From positions 34,415-98,414 of the forward strand of contig SVEF01000012.1 of assembly GCA_015057585.1 (NCBI GenBank): DNA of 64,000 nt. Reading direction: 5' to 3'. A program made the translations under genes and the position numbers. Below the pieces are notes generated by a model. That model saw only the letters and a list, made by a program, of their open reading frames with translations. It was not told the origin of the DNA and did not search any database. Below, piece after piece: positions 1 to 8,140 of this stretch (the stretch's first letter is position 1; the number at the start of each line of letters is the position of its first letter). The stretch comes from Lachnospiraceae bacterium (lineage in GTDB: Bacteria > Bacillota > Clostridia > Lachnospirales > Lachnospiraceae).

Positions 1-389
1 CGCAAATCTTCAATACTCTGAATTCCTGTTCCCGTTTCCACAAGATATAACACACCGAGCGTATTGATTGCCGCAAGAACAATTTCACCCTCCGTCTTAT
101 TATAAAGAACGGAAGCAAGATTACATGGCACGCATGCCACATCCAGTTCCCCTTTAATCAGACCTGTGGATATTTCATCTGCGGTACCATAAACATGAAA
201 ATTGTAATTGTTTTTTGCTGTCTTGTTTTCTGCATCGGTCATCACCTTGGTAAGTCCGATTGCCGTCGGTCCCGTCATCACTGCAATTTCAAAATCAGCA
301 GGCTGGACTGTCTTTTCCTTGCCTCCGCATGCCGCCATACCAAATACCATTACGGCAGCCATAAGTACTGCTAACATTTTCTTTTTCAT
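1..389 (-). CDS. ABC transporter substrate-binding lipoprotein (NMT1/TauA-like), partial at window edge
   Basis: The frame runs off the left edge, so only the N-terminal ~129 residues are present. It opens with MKKKMLAVLMAAVMV and a lipobox-like GMAACGG, so the mature protein should be anchored by a lipidated Cys outside the membrane. The following residues include the segments FEIAVMTGPTAIGL, GLIKGELDVACVPCNLA and VLYLVETG, the pattern of the periplasmic-binding fold used for nitrate/sulfonate/thiamine-precursor type ABC importers. A ribosome binding site (AGGAGAAAG) precedes the ATG at 389. It lies just downstream of the TM1266-type regulator on the same strand with a ~28-nt gap, so the two are probably co-transcribed. 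The substrate cannot be told from this part. Transport role is family knowledge; the operon is inferred. Confidence 0.8.
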   Translation of the reverse strand, partial: MKKKMLAVLMAAVMVFGMAACGGKEKTVQPADFEIAVMTGPTAIGLTKVMTDAENKTAKNNYNFHVYGTADEISTGLIKGELDVACVPCNLASVLYNKTEGEIVLAAINTLGVLYLVETGTGIQSIEDL

Positions 390-417
390 TTCTTTCTCCT
401 CTTCTTTCCTAAGCGTT

Positions 418-663
418 TTACTTTTTCGAGTAAAGTGTTTTTGCCGACACGCCCGGAAGCATTCCGATTTTTCCGGAAAGAGTACTGATGACATCATTTG
501 GTGCATCCAACACCACACTGATAATATTAACTCCTTTTTCCCGGTAAGGAAGCCCCATTCGTCCGATGATGTACTGACTGCATTCATGCAGCAGTCCGTT
601 TAATTTTTCCACCTGACTCATGTCCTCTAAGATGATACCAATCAATGCAATTCTGGTTTCCAT
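418..663 (-). CDS. TM1266-type iron-only hydrogenase system putative regulator
   Basis: An 81-residue protein with no membrane segment, starting METRIALIGIIL and carrying LLHECSQYIIGRMGLPY and NIISVVLDAP. This matches the small ferredoxin-fold, ACT/NikR-C-like family named after TM1266, usually found beside [FeFe]-hydrogenase maturation genes (hydE, hydF, hydG). No maturation gene is visible here; the downstream neighbour is a substrate-binding lipoprotein, so the ligand or partner may be a transported compound. The start follows a strong site (AGGAGGAAATT). Upstream is a ~130-nt leader with an intrinsic terminator, so expression is probably controlled by premature termination. The family call is confident; the regulatory role is the family's putative assignment. 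Confidence 0.8.
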   Translation of the reverse strand: METRIALIGIILEDMSQVEKLNGLLHECSQYIIGRMGLPYREKGVNIISVVLDAPNDVISTLSGKIGMLPGVSAKTLYSKK

Positions 664-676
664 AATTTCCTCCTGT

Positions 677-710
677 AAAAAAACGTAGGTATCCCGATGG
701 CATACCTACG
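677..710 (-). terminator. Intrinsic terminator inside the leader of the TM1266-type gene
   Basis: Perfect 9-bp stem CGTAGGTAT/ATACCTACG (arms 702-710 and 684-692 on the minus strand) with a 9-nt loop, followed by seven U residues. The ribosome binding site of the regulator gene lies directly beyond it, so the hairpin sits exactly where a riboswitch expression platform would. Confidence 0.85.
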
Positions 711-867
711 CAGAAAAGTTCTCGCATTTGTCCGTATCCATCGCCTTTTAAGTTCCGATATCCGGTTCCCGTCAGTACGACTCCTAAAGTTTTCATCTTT
801 CGGTCAAGTTACCTTTTCCGATCGATGTGACAGTGGTGATTATAGCACATTGTGAAAAAATAATCAA
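711..867 (-). promoter_or_regulatory. Promoter and structured 5' leader (riboswitch or attenuator candidate)
   Basis: On the minus strand a -35 TTGATT (862-867) and -10 TATAAT (839-844) are spaced by 17 nt; the -35 overlaps the stop codon of the preceding gene. About 130 nt of transcribed leader follow before the terminator at 677-710. The segment CGATGG read from 743-738 can pair with CCATCG in the terminator loop (700-695), a possible antiterminator. I could not match it to TPP, SAM, FMN, cobalamin, lysine, glycine, purine or fluoride riboswitch consensus from memory. Confidence 0.6.
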
Positions 868-2345
868 TCAGTATCTTCTATCCCTGCTTTTTTTCGTTGT
901 TTGCGGCGCATACCGGTATTCACCGTTCCAATGACGCACAGGACAATACAACAGATAAAAATTGCTATACGGATTTTCTTTCCGGAAATTCCGAAATCAT
1001 AGCCGCTCTCCGCCTTTGGATTTAAATCTGCAGACAACGAAAATACACATTCCCCTTCCGGAAGTCCATCCAAAAACGCCATATAGCCGGTTCCGGTCTG
1101 CTCAAGTCCCGAAATATTACTGTTTACAACATAATACGGTGTATTGATTACCACCTGCAGTTCCAAAAACGACGCCCAGGTTTTTGCAGGTGAAAGCAGA
1201 TACGTATAATTATAAACCGGCGGTTCAAAATCCAGCATAATTCCCGGATACATCGGTGCAGTTACCGTATTGACCAGGCGTTCTCCCGGTCCGATTGTAA
1301 TTTCATATTCATACCAGCGCATGAGATTTCTACTTAACCCCTGTCCAGAACGGTCCAACGACAGAATTCCGTAGGAATTGTGCGTCTCGTCCTCTTTCAT
1401 TTCCTGAATTACTGCGTTATACCAATCGCTCTCAGATACTCCGGATTCTTCACTCCAACCTGTCAAAGCAAATTCTTTAAGTGTCACCGTTTCCTGACTG
1501 ACATAAGTTACAGTACCGGCAATCTCTTCGCCATCCTCTACGCCGCCATCTTTATAAAGTTTCCACTCCGGCTGTTCGCCAAGCGGCTCACCGATGACAT
1601 AAAGCACCAATTTCGTCTCATCATAGGAATCCTCTACCCACGTACTGATTCGCGCATCTCCGTCCTTCTGGGTGTGAAATCCGCTCTGGTTTACAAAATA
1701 ATACTTTCTTGTCGTATCATTCTTTTTCACATCAAACGCAACCGAAGCAGCCCGGTAGGTCTCCGTATTTACGCCACTGACCTTGTAAACATACGCCGTT
1801 ACCGACAGCATATCCGGTAAGTAAAATTCATCTGTCATAAAACCGTCATGCAGTTTTACCAAATCCTTTTCCAATTCAAAATCCGCATGGGAATAGCTGC
1901 GCGTATGGCGGATGTTCTTTTCTACCGGCTGACCATTTACAAGAACCTCATATTTTTCCGTATCAATATTGAAATTTTTGTTTCCTGCCTGTGTACCGTA
2001 TCCGTAATATGCATAATCCGGTTCATTTCCGAACGGAAATAAAAGCGTCGCTGTCACCGTATAGTCCGCAGGATTATAAAATGTGTACTCTGCCGTCACC
2101 TTGGCATCATACGCAAGATACTCTTCCGCCTCGCTGTAATATTCCTTTGGAAACTCCGGAATATCAAACGTCAGCACTTCCTTCTCCACAATGACCGGAC
2201 AATTTCCCTCCGTAACTATAGCCCCCGTGGCATCCATGCCGTCCCAGCGCATCTGGGCAGAATTTGCCCCTGCCTGTGTCGTTCCAAAACTGCAGAGCAA
2301 AAATGCACACATTCCAAGTGATACAATCCGCTTCCATTTTTTCAT
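864..2345 (-). CDS. Secreted, C-terminally membrane-anchored protein of unknown function
   Basis: A ~493-residue protein. The start at 2345 (MKKWKRIVSL) is preferred over an upstream ATG because AGGAG lies just before it. Residues 1 to ~28 form a signal peptide (FLLCSFGTTQAGA), and a single hydrophobic segment near the C-terminus (IAIFICCIVLCVIGTV) is followed by the basic stretch MRRKQRKK, so the bulk is extracellular with a short cytoplasmic tail. The body is beta-rich in appearance, with aromatic-rich segments such as VTAEYTFYNPADYTVTATLL. I recognise no enzymatic motif. It is the last gene of a tight three-gene unit with two radical SAM enzymes, 29 nt after the HemN-like gene, which suggests a linked role such as a receptor, maturation target or cofactor handling; that is inference. 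Confidence 0.75.
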   Translation of the reverse strand: MKKWKRIVSLGMCAFLLCSFGTTQAGANSAQMRWDGMDATGAIVTEGNCPVIVEKEVLTFDIPEFPKEYYSEAEEYLAYDAKVTAEYTFYNPADYTVTATLLFPFGNEPDYAYYGYGTQAGNKNFNIDTEKYEVLVNGQPVEKNIRHTRSYSHADFELEKDLVKLHDGFMTDEFYLPDMLSVTAYVYKVSGVNTETYRAASVAFDVKKNDTTRKYYFVNQSGFHTQKDGDARISTWVEDSYDETKLVLYVIGEPLGEQPEWKLYKDGGVEDGEEIAGTVTYVSQETVTLKEFALTGWSEESGVSESDWYNAVIQEMKEDETHNSYGILSLDRSGQGLSRNLMRWYEYEITIGPGERLVNTVTAPMYPGIMLDFEPPVYNYTYLLSPAKTWASFLELQVVINTPYYVVNSNISGLEQTGTGYMAFLDGLPEGECVFSLSADLNPKAESGYDFGISGKKIRIAIFICCIVLCVIGTVNTGMRRKQRKKAGIEDTD

Positions 2346-2374
2346 AGAATCTCTCCTTTTTCTCCTCATTCTCT

Positions 2375-3628
2375 CTATAATTCAATCTTTTCCGGAAAAG
2401 CTTCTTTCCTCAAAATTCCCCACATCTTATCGATGTAGGAAAGTGTATAAAAGTTTTCATAATAGTGATAATAAAACGCACCCTTTTTTGTCATCGTGTA
2501 AACACCGTTATCCTCCGTAACAAAACCAAGCAATTTTGCAAGCCATAGTTCAAAACCGTACATCTTTTTAAGCGGAACTCCAAAAAACTCTTCAAAGTCC
2601 TTCTCTTCCACTTTCGTACTGTATGCCGTCCAAAACAGATAATATACCATTCTCTGTCTTTTTTGGAATCGAATGGTAAGCGCTGTCGGCAGTTTTCCCT
2701 CGTCCATCCGTTTACAATACTCCTCCACCGAAAAGGTGTTAATCTTAAACTGCTCCTTTAACAAAGTGGTTGCGGAACAGCCAAACCCAAGGAAATTTTC
2801 CCTGGTCATAGACGAGTAATTTGCTTCTTTCTCTTTGGCAAATGTCCAAATGGAGCCGCGGGTATATCCCTTTTCCTCGCAATACTGTGTAATCGCGTCA
2901 AGCAACCTGCGTTTTTCTTTTTTCGGCATCACGGGAACTTCTGTTTCCGTGAACGTGAAATCAATGAACGGATAAATCGCAATGTGATTGGCACCGTTTT
3001 CAAATGCCATGTCAATGTCCGCCTTTAAATCTCCAAAAGTTTGTCCCGGCAGTGCGAACATAAAATCCATGGAAACCGTCTCAAACGGGACTTCCTTCAG
3101 TGCTTCCTTTAACGCCATCGCATCCACTTGCTTTCTTCCAAGTACCGTCTGATATTTTTCCTGAAAGGACTGGATACCGATACTTAATTTCGTCACCCCT
3201 GCCGCTTTCAACTTTTGCAACACCGGAACCGTCACATTGTCCGGATGGAGTTCAATGCCAATGCCCTCGGTTATCTCGAAATATTTCTGGATTTCTCCAA
3301 TGATTACTGAGAGATGTTCTGCTGCCAATGCCGGTGTTCCTCCGCCAAAATACAGACTTGTCACCTGCTTTTTCCCGGAGTTCTGACCTCCCACCAGGGA
3401 AATCTCCTTTAACAAGGCTTTGATATACCTCTCACACAACGGTTCCGTATATTTGACTTTACAATACGGACAAAAGTTGCAAATGGATTTACAAAATGGA
3501 ATATGTATGTACAATCCCATATTTTCACATTCTGCATACGGCAAGTGTTCATCATATTCATTCCTAAATGTAAACGGACGCACCGAGCGCGTCAGCCACA
3601 TTCTCGTTAGGCTTGTTATAATACTCAT
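2375..3628 (-). CDS. HemN/HemW-like radical SAM protein (coproporphyrinogen oxidase family)
   Basis: A 417-residue cytosolic radical SAM enzyme. Near residue 37 is GLYIHIPFCKSICNFCPYCK, with the CxxxCxxC cluster motif and the extra downstream Cys typical of HemN/HemW. SLYFGGGTPA and the downstream IELHPDNVT, LSIGIQSFQ and DFMFALPGQT follow the HemN family order, ending with a C-terminal HemN-like winged domain. HemN-type enzymes decarboxylate coproporphyrinogen III, whereas HemW-type members act as heme chaperones; which applies cannot be decided, and no other heme gene is in view. It starts 8 nt after the neighbouring radical SAM gene and is followed by a secreted membrane protein, so the three probably form one operon. 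Family call strong, substrate unknown. Confidence 0.85.
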   Translation of the reverse strand: MSIITSLTRMWLTRSVRPFTFRNEYDEHLPYAECENMGLYIHIPFCKSICNFCPYCKVKYTEPLCERYIKALLKEISLVGGQNSGKKQVTSLYFGGGTPALAAEHLSVIIGEIQKYFEITEGIGIELHPDNVTVPVLQKLKAAGVTKLSIGIQSFQEKYQTVLGRKQVDAMALKEALKEVPFETVSMDFMFALPGQTFGDLKADIDMAFENGANHIAIYPFIDFTFTETEVPVMPKKEKRRLLDAITQYCEEKGYTRGSIWTFAKEKEANYSSMTRENFLGFGCSATTLLKEQFKINTFSVEEYCKRMDEGKLPTALTIRFQKRQRMVYYLFWTAYSTKVEEKDFEEFFGVPLKKMYGFELWLAKLLGFVTEDNGVYTMTKKGAFYYHYYENFYTLSYIDKMWGILRKEAFPEKIEL

Positions 3629-3636
3629 GATTCTCC

Positions 3637-4539
3637 CTATATGTACTTTAAGTACGTTTTCAACATTTCAAAAATAATCTTAATATTTCCCCTGAACAAC
3701 AGCGTATATTCCGCCACAAAGAAATATCCGCACTCCTCACATAACCCCGGCACATCAATGCAACGCCCGCAGGTACTTATCTTGCCATTTTCGATTACAA
3801 CACACTGGTGGCACGGTGTCGGAAAGTTATTCTCCATCAGATAAGGAAACGCACTCTTTAAATTGAATACCGGTGCTCCCTCTTTCATCATCTCCGTAAT
3901 CACACGGCAGCACTCTGCCTTTTCCTCTTTATTCAAAGCGAGTTCTCTTGTATCCGGATACGGCGTGTGGAAATTGAAAGAAACCGCACGTACATTTTTG
4001 GTGTTCTTCGCCGTCAGACAGACGTCACGCACCGCATCTTTGTTGATTTGGTTGATGGCCATGTAAAAACAGATGTTATCTTTTGTTGCCTTGGCAATAT
4101 TCTCCATGATCAAATCATAGGTTTCCCCACGGATGGCATTGTGCCGCTCTCTGTCTCCGTCGAGGCTCAGCAAAATCAAATCCGCCTCCGGCAGGTCAAT
4201 CGGGAAAGTACCGTTGGTCACCACATTAACAATCAAAAAGCCCATCTGCTTTGCTTCTATTACCAAATCACGCAGTGCCTTTTCTCCGTCTTTCCATAAA
4301 AATGTCTCCCCACCGCAGAAAAATAAAATCCGAACGCCCATGTCGTATAATGTCTGCATTTCCTTCCGGATTTGTGCATACGGATGCACTACTGCCGTAA
4401 TATTATTCACCGAGCAGTGCTTGCATTTTAAATTGCATTTGTCCGTCAAAATAACCGTTCCTAAAATCGGTTCCTTTTTACGAAACAAAATCGTTTTGAT
4501 TCCAAACCACGCAAACTGTGTAAAAGCTGATAGTTTCAT
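3637..4539 (-). CDS. Radical SAM protein with C-terminal Cys-rich auxiliary cluster region
   Basis: A 300-residue protein. LTDKCNLKCKHCSVN near residue 32 supplies the CxxxCxxC motif that binds the SAM-cleaving 4Fe-4S cluster; ILFFCGGETFLW is the glycine-rich SAM-contact strand, followed by VVTNGTF and LLSLDGDRERHNAIRG. Near residues 243-268 a dense group of cysteines (CHQC, CGRC, CEECG) resembles the SPASM/twitch region that holds auxiliary Fe-S clusters in peptide- or protein-modifying enzymes. It is the first gene of a three-gene unit with a HemN-like enzyme and a secreted protein. No small precursor peptide was seen directly upstream. Radical SAM identity is certain from the motif; the substrate is unknown. 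Confidence 0.85.
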   Translation of the reverse strand: MKLSAFTQFAWFGIKTILFRKKEPILGTVILTDKCNLKCKHCSVNNITAVVHPYAQIRKEMQTLYDMGVRILFFCGGETFLWKDGEKALRDLVIEAKQMGFLIVNVVTNGTFPIDLPEADLILLSLDGDRERHNAIRGETYDLIMENIAKATKDNICFYMAINQINKDAVRDVCLTAKNTKNVRAVSFNFHTPYPDTRELALNKEEKAECCRVITEMMKEGAPVFNLKSAFPYLMENNFPTPCHQCVVIENGKISTCGRCIDVPGLCEECGYFFVAEYTLLFRGNIKIIFEMLKTYLKYI

Positions 4540-4714
4540 TTGTCTTCTCCTATCTCATAAGATTCTCCCAAAGAAAGTATACCTCGAAATAACCTTTCTT
4601 TCAATTCCTATTCTTTTTATTAAAATTTCTTAATTTTTTACTGTAACATTTTTCCGCATTCTTTGTTATACTCATAGAAGCATTTGCAAATGATTCGAAG
4701 AAGGGAGGCCTGAT

Positions 4715-5218
4715 ATGAATACCGATTTACTGCGGCAGCTGTACCGCAAATATCAAAACGAAATCTATCTGTATTTATACTCCCTCTCTCACAACCGGGA
4801 GCTGGCACAAGACTTGATGCAGGAAACCTTTTTAAAGGCAATCCTCTCTCTTTCCGATGACCACACCAACATGCGTGCCTGGCTGTATCTGGTAGCAAGG
4901 AATTTGTATTTTAACTATCAGAAGCGGGAACGGCAATCCGTCCCGATAGAGGAAATGGAAAGTGTTACCGCGGATGGCGCACCATCTCTGCCGGAGCACA
5001 TGATTCAGGAGGAACAAAAGAAGCTTTTATATCAGGCACTCTTTCATCTCCCCGAACGGCAACGTGAAATTCTTCTGCTCCACTATTTCAGCAACCTTTC
5101 CTTAAAGGAAATCGCAAAACTGTTGCATCAGACGCCGGAAAACATCCGCGTTCAGGCACACCGTGCAAAAAAAGAACTAAAATCATATCTGGAGGTACAT
5201 GGCTATGACCTATCGTGA
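4715..5218 (+). CDS. ECF-type RNA polymerase sigma factor
   Basis: A 167-residue sigma-70 family protein. Region 2 is visible at residues ~8-45 (the segment ELAQDLMQETFLKAI holds the core-binding and -10-reading helix) and region 4 at ~110-160 (LPERQREILLLHYF, LSLKEIAKLL, then a recognition helix). Region 3 is absent, as in extracytoplasmic function sigma factors. GGGAGG precedes the ATG. Its 3' end overlaps the next gene by 14 nt, and that gene encodes a membrane anti-sigma factor, so translation is probably coupled and activity held back at the membrane. Target promoters are unknown. Confidence 0.9.
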   Translation: MNTDLLRQLYRKYQNEIYLYLYSLSHNRELAQDLMQETFLKAILSLSDDHTNMRAWLYLVARNLYFNYQKRERQSVPIEEMESVTADGAPSLPEHMIQEEQKKLLYQALFHLPERQREILLLHYFSNLSLKEIAKLLHQTPENIRVQAHRAKKELKSYLEVHGYDLS

Positions 5219-6461
5219 ACTACTTAAATTATATAAAGAAGGAAAATTAGAAGAGAGTAAGACCCAGGAAATTGAAAACGACATTGAACGCCAGGAGGCA
5301 ATCTCTGAGTATCTGTTTGAGAGTGAAGAACTTTTTCCGGAAGAAAGCATCGTTGACAGCGAGCCTGTTGTTGTCTCTGACAATGCTACTTCTCCTACGG
5401 AAGAACTGTTCATCAAACACATCCGCAAAACCATCCGGTTCACCTTCTTAAAGATTGGTACCGTGATTGGTGCGGTTGTACTTGCCATCGTGCTCTGTGT
5501 CATTTTCCTGCTTCCTGATTTCGTAAGCAGCCTCTATTACAACCCGATGGAAGAAATCTACACAACGGAAGAAATCAAATACACAGACGGAACAGTAGGA
5601 CTCGAAACATACTCCACAAACCGGATGTCTCTTGACATGGCAGTCTATTCCGAACTGTTCCTGCCGGGACATTACCGCGACTCCGTCACTGCCATCGAAC
5701 ATGGCTACGGGGAATATTCCATCTGCATTAAACAGTGTTATTCTTACACCGGCTCCTTTACCGATGTTGCCGGTATGTTACGTCAAAATGAGCTGCTGCT
5801 GTTTGATGCCAATGCCTTAAAACTTCCGGTGGACAACTGTTTTCTTGAAACAGAGGAAACAAAGGCACTCAACTGCAGTTTCCTAGAAGTAGACATAGAC
5901 GGTGTCAGAGAACTAATAGGTCCTGTCGGAACGAAGGAAAATGCTATAAACAAGCTGTATAAGCTGGATGACCGTGATTACTATATCGGATATATTACCT
6001 TATCCCATTTGGCTACCTACGAGGATTTCATCCGCTGGTTTGAGGAAAAAAATATCACCCACGGCCCTCTTTGGTGCTCTGTTTATGTCGAGGACAAAAG
6101 CGGTTCCTACACTTTGCTTCAAAACACAGGCTTTGCTCCGTACCAGTCGTTAAGTTCCCTTTGTTATGATGCTGAGGCTTACCCAAACTTAAGCCTCGCC
6201 GACGCCACCCGGGAAGAGCTTCACAGTGGGAATTACATGCAGACACATTTCATCAGCATGTTAAGGTATATGCGTGACAATAAAACCTTCTATGAAATGA
6301 TGCCTCATCCGAATAATATAAAATTTGATGAAGCAATTGCCGCCATAGAGCATGACGGTCTGCTGATTCATGGATTTGCAGTGGTTGCAAAGCGGGATGA
6401 ACTTCTGAAATTTGTAGAAGACGAGAACGTGTACTACATTTATGCAAACGAATATAACTAA
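5205..6461 (+). CDS. Membrane-bound anti-sigma factor (Sigma_reg_N/Sigma_reg_C type)
   Basis: A 418-residue protein beginning MTYRELLKLYKEGKL; the ATG at 5205 is chosen over one at 5199 because GGAGG lies 8 nt before it and only 3 nt before the other. A cytoplasmic, acidic N-terminal region (to ~residue 80) would bind the sigma factor. A hydrophobic segment (IGTVIGAVVLAIVLCVIFLL, ~85-107) spans the membrane. The long extracellular part, including YITLSHLATYEDFIRWFEE, resembles the C-terminal domain of sigma-factor regulators common in Firmicutes. It overlaps the sigma gene, the standard arrangement for this regulatory pair. The signal sensed is unknown. Confidence 0.8.
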   Translation: MTYRELLKLYKEGKLEESKTQEIENDIERQEAISEYLFESEELFPEESIVDSEPVVVSDNATSPTEELFIKHIRKTIRFTFLKIGTVIGAVVLAIVLCVIFLLPDFVSSLYYNPMEEIYTTEEIKYTDGTVGLETYSTNRMSLDMAVYSELFLPGHYRDSVTAIEHGYGEYSICIKQCYSYTGSFTDVAGMLRQNELLLFDANALKLPVDNCFLETEETKALNCSFLEVDIDGVRELIGPVGTKENAINKLYKLDDRDYYIGYITLSHLATYEDFIRWFEEKNITHGPLWCSVYVEDKSGSYTLLQNTGFAPYQSLSSLCYDAEAYPNLSLADATREELHSGNYMQTHFISMLRYMRDNKTFYEMMPHPNNIKFDEAIAAIEHDGLLIHGFAVVAKRDELLKFVEDENVYYIYANEYN

Positions 6462-6471
6462 CCAAACGGTT

Positions 6472-6512
6472 ATGCCGTCCTTTGCTTGGGGCTGAGGACG
6501 GCATATTTATTT
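6472..6512 (+). terminator. Terminator of the sigma/anti-sigma operon
   Basis: 9-bp stem ATGCCGTCC/GGACGGCAT (6472-6480 with 6496-6504) followed by a T-rich run, 10 nt after the anti-sigma stop codon. Confidence 0.85.
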
Positions 6513-6522
6513 CTAAAGAGTT

Positions 6523-7020
6523 CTATGGTGTCGCAAATAATCCGATTTTAGGCGTGAACACGGTAAATACCATAAATGCAAGCAAAAAAGCATAATAAAT
6601 ATACCGGATGAGTTTTGATTTTCTCTCCTTACAATCTGATACCACAAAACACACTACAAGATACGCCACAAGAATACTGATGACATAAATCGTAATATTC
6701 AGCCAGTCTACGTTAAATCCTAAAATTCCGGAATACGTATAAAACAACACCGGAATCACCGCCAAGCCCGCAAATGTTCCCAAAAACATGGCATCATAAA
6801 TGCAGGGATACTTTTCCTCAAAGAGTTTCCCCGCAACCAACGTTACGAGAAGCATCGGAAAGTACACCAGTTTCATATGCTCCCATGTCGACTCATTGAC
6901 CGGGAAGAATAATCCGACCAAAAAATTCTGTCCGGTCCAGTCATATACAAAGTGAGATACCACACCAAGTACTATGGTTATGACTGCACCAAGGATACAA
7001 AAACGTTTTACCTGATTCAT
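6523..7020 (-). CDS. Integral membrane protein (DUF6512-like)
   Basis: A 165-residue protein with about five hydrophobic segments, starting MNQVKRFCILGAVITIVLG and carrying the conserved-looking VNESTWEHMKLVYFPMLL. I recall this pattern from Clostridial proteins grouped as DUF6512; no function is known. It lies downstream of the pheA-aroF operon on the same strand. Its GGAGG ribosome binding site (7028-7032) is inside the stem of the hairpin that follows aroF, so translation may be low unless the hairpin opens. The membrane call is safe; the family call is from memory. Confidence 0.7.
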   Translation of the reverse strand: MNQVKRFCILGAVITIVLGVVSHFVYDWTGQNFLVGLFFPVNESTWEHMKLVYFPMLLVTLVAGKLFEEKYPCIYDAMFLGTFAGLAVIPVLFYTYSGILGFNVDWLNITIYVISILVAYLVVCFVVSDCKERKSKLIRYIYYAFLLAFMVFTVFTPKIGLFATP

Positions 7021-7025
7021 AATAA

Positions 7026-7075
7026 AGCCTCCGAGGATAAACTATTCTATGCCTAGTTTATGCACCCCGGAGGCT
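7026..7075 (-). terminator. Hairpin after aroF that also buries the next gene's ribosome binding site
   Basis: Outer stem AGCCTCCG/CGGAGGCT (7068-7075 with 7026-7033) encloses an inner stem ATAAACT/AGTTTAT (7055-7061 with 7037-7043), then TTATT. It can end the aroF transcript. The GGAGG of the downstream membrane-protein gene is part of the outer stem. Confidence 0.7.
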
Positions 7076-7089
7076 GTTTCATCATACTA

Positions 7090-8118
7090 TCAAAGTTTTT
7101 CTGCTAATTCCAGTACCAGTTGTTCGGTCTTCTCCCATCCGAGGCAAGGGTCTGTAATAGATTTACCGAACACCTGCTCTCCGACGCCCTGTGCACCATC
7201 CTCCAGATAACTCTCAATCATCAGGCCCTTCACAAGATGCTTGATGTCTTCATTCTGGTTGCGGCTGTGCACCACATCCTTGGCGATACGGATCTGCTCC
7301 AAATACTTCTTGCCGGAATTGCTGTGGTTTGTATCCACAATAACGGAAGGATTTGCAAGATTTGATTTTGCATACAGTTCTCTTACCCACAACAAATCCT
7401 CGTAATGATAATTGGAAATATTTCTGCCCGCATAATCCACATAACCACGTAAAATTGCATGTGCATACGGGTTTCCTTCGCTTGTTACTTCCCAACCGCG
7501 ATACAAAAACGTATGGCTTCCCTGTGCTGCCACGATGGAATTCATCATAACACCGAGGTCTCCGCCCGTCGGATTCTTCATACCGACCGGCACCTCCACA
7601 CCACTTGCCGTCAGTCTGTGCTGCTGGTTTTCTACCGAACGTGCACCGACTGCCGTATAGGAAAGCAAATCGGAAAGATACCGGTAATTTTCCGGATACA
7701 GCATCTCGTCCGCACAGGTAAAATCATAATCTCGGAGTGCAGCCATGTGAAGTTCACGGATAGCAACAATTCCTTTATACATATCCGGCTTTGCTTCCGG
7801 GTCCGGCTGATGAAGCATACCCTTGTAGCCCTGTCCCGTCGTTCTCGGTTTATTCGTATAGATTCTCGGGATGAGAATCATCTTATCGCCTACCTGTTCC
7901 TCCAGGTGGCGCAACTTCTCGATATATGCAAGCACCGGCTCCCTATGGTCTGCCGAGCACGGCCCGATAATAAGTATAAATTTATCCGATGTGCCGTCAA
8001 ATACGGCTCTGATTTCTTCGTCACGTTCTGCCTTCACCTGCGTCATACGCTCTGTCAATGGAAACTCCTGCTTTACTTCAAGCGGAGTCGGAAGCTTTCT
8101 ATGGAAATTCATCTGCAT
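7090..8118 (-). CDS. aroF: 3-deoxy-7-phosphoheptulonate (DAHP) synthase, class I
   Basis: A 342-residue cytosolic enzyme that condenses phosphoenolpyruvate and erythrose 4-phosphate in the first step of the shikimate pathway. The start at 8118 (MQMNFHRKLPTPLEV) has AAAGGAG upstream; an upstream in-frame start does not. Visible class I motifs include LIIGPCSADH, RIYTNKPRTTGQGYKG, CADEMLYPENYR, GVEVPVGMKNPTGGDLG and VIVDTNHSNSGK. Length fits the AroF/AroG/AroH group. It follows pheA by 22 nt, so one transcript would supply both the entry step and the phenylalanine branch. Which inhibitor-sensitive isozyme it is cannot be told, so the symbol is the generic one. Confidence 0.93.
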   Translation of the reverse strand: MQMNFHRKLPTPLEVKQEFPLTERMTQVKAERDEEIRAVFDGTSDKFILIIGPCSADHREPVLAYIEKLRHLEEQVGDKMILIPRIYTNKPRTTGQGYKGMLHQPDPEAKPDMYKGIVAIRELHMAALRDYDFTCADEMLYPENYRYLSDLLSYTAVGARSVENQQHRLTASGVEVPVGMKNPTGGDLGVMMNSIVAAQGSHTFLYRGWEVTSEGNPYAHAILRGYVDYAGRNISNYHYEDLLWVRELYAKSNLANPSVIVDTNHSNSGKKYLEQIRIAKDVVHSRNQNEDIKHLVKGLMIESYLEDGAQGVGEQVFGKSITDPCLGWEKTEQLVLELAEKL

Positions 8119-8140
8119 AATTTTTGTCTCCTTTATTCTG

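Noticed and set aside
584..796. 70-codon minus-strand frame inside the TM1266 leader
   Set aside because: No ribosome binding site, it overlaps the terminator and the start of the regulator gene, and the region is better explained as structured RNA.
711..850. TPP, fluoride or c-di-GMP riboswitch upstream of the TM1266-type gene
   Set aside because: The ABC lipoprotein suggested TPP and GGCGATGG suggested fluoride, but the other conserved blocks of these classes are absent.
1380..1820. Long plus-strand frames opposite the secreted protein, and similar ones opposite most genes
   Set aside because: They are antisense shadows of well-supported minus-strand genes.
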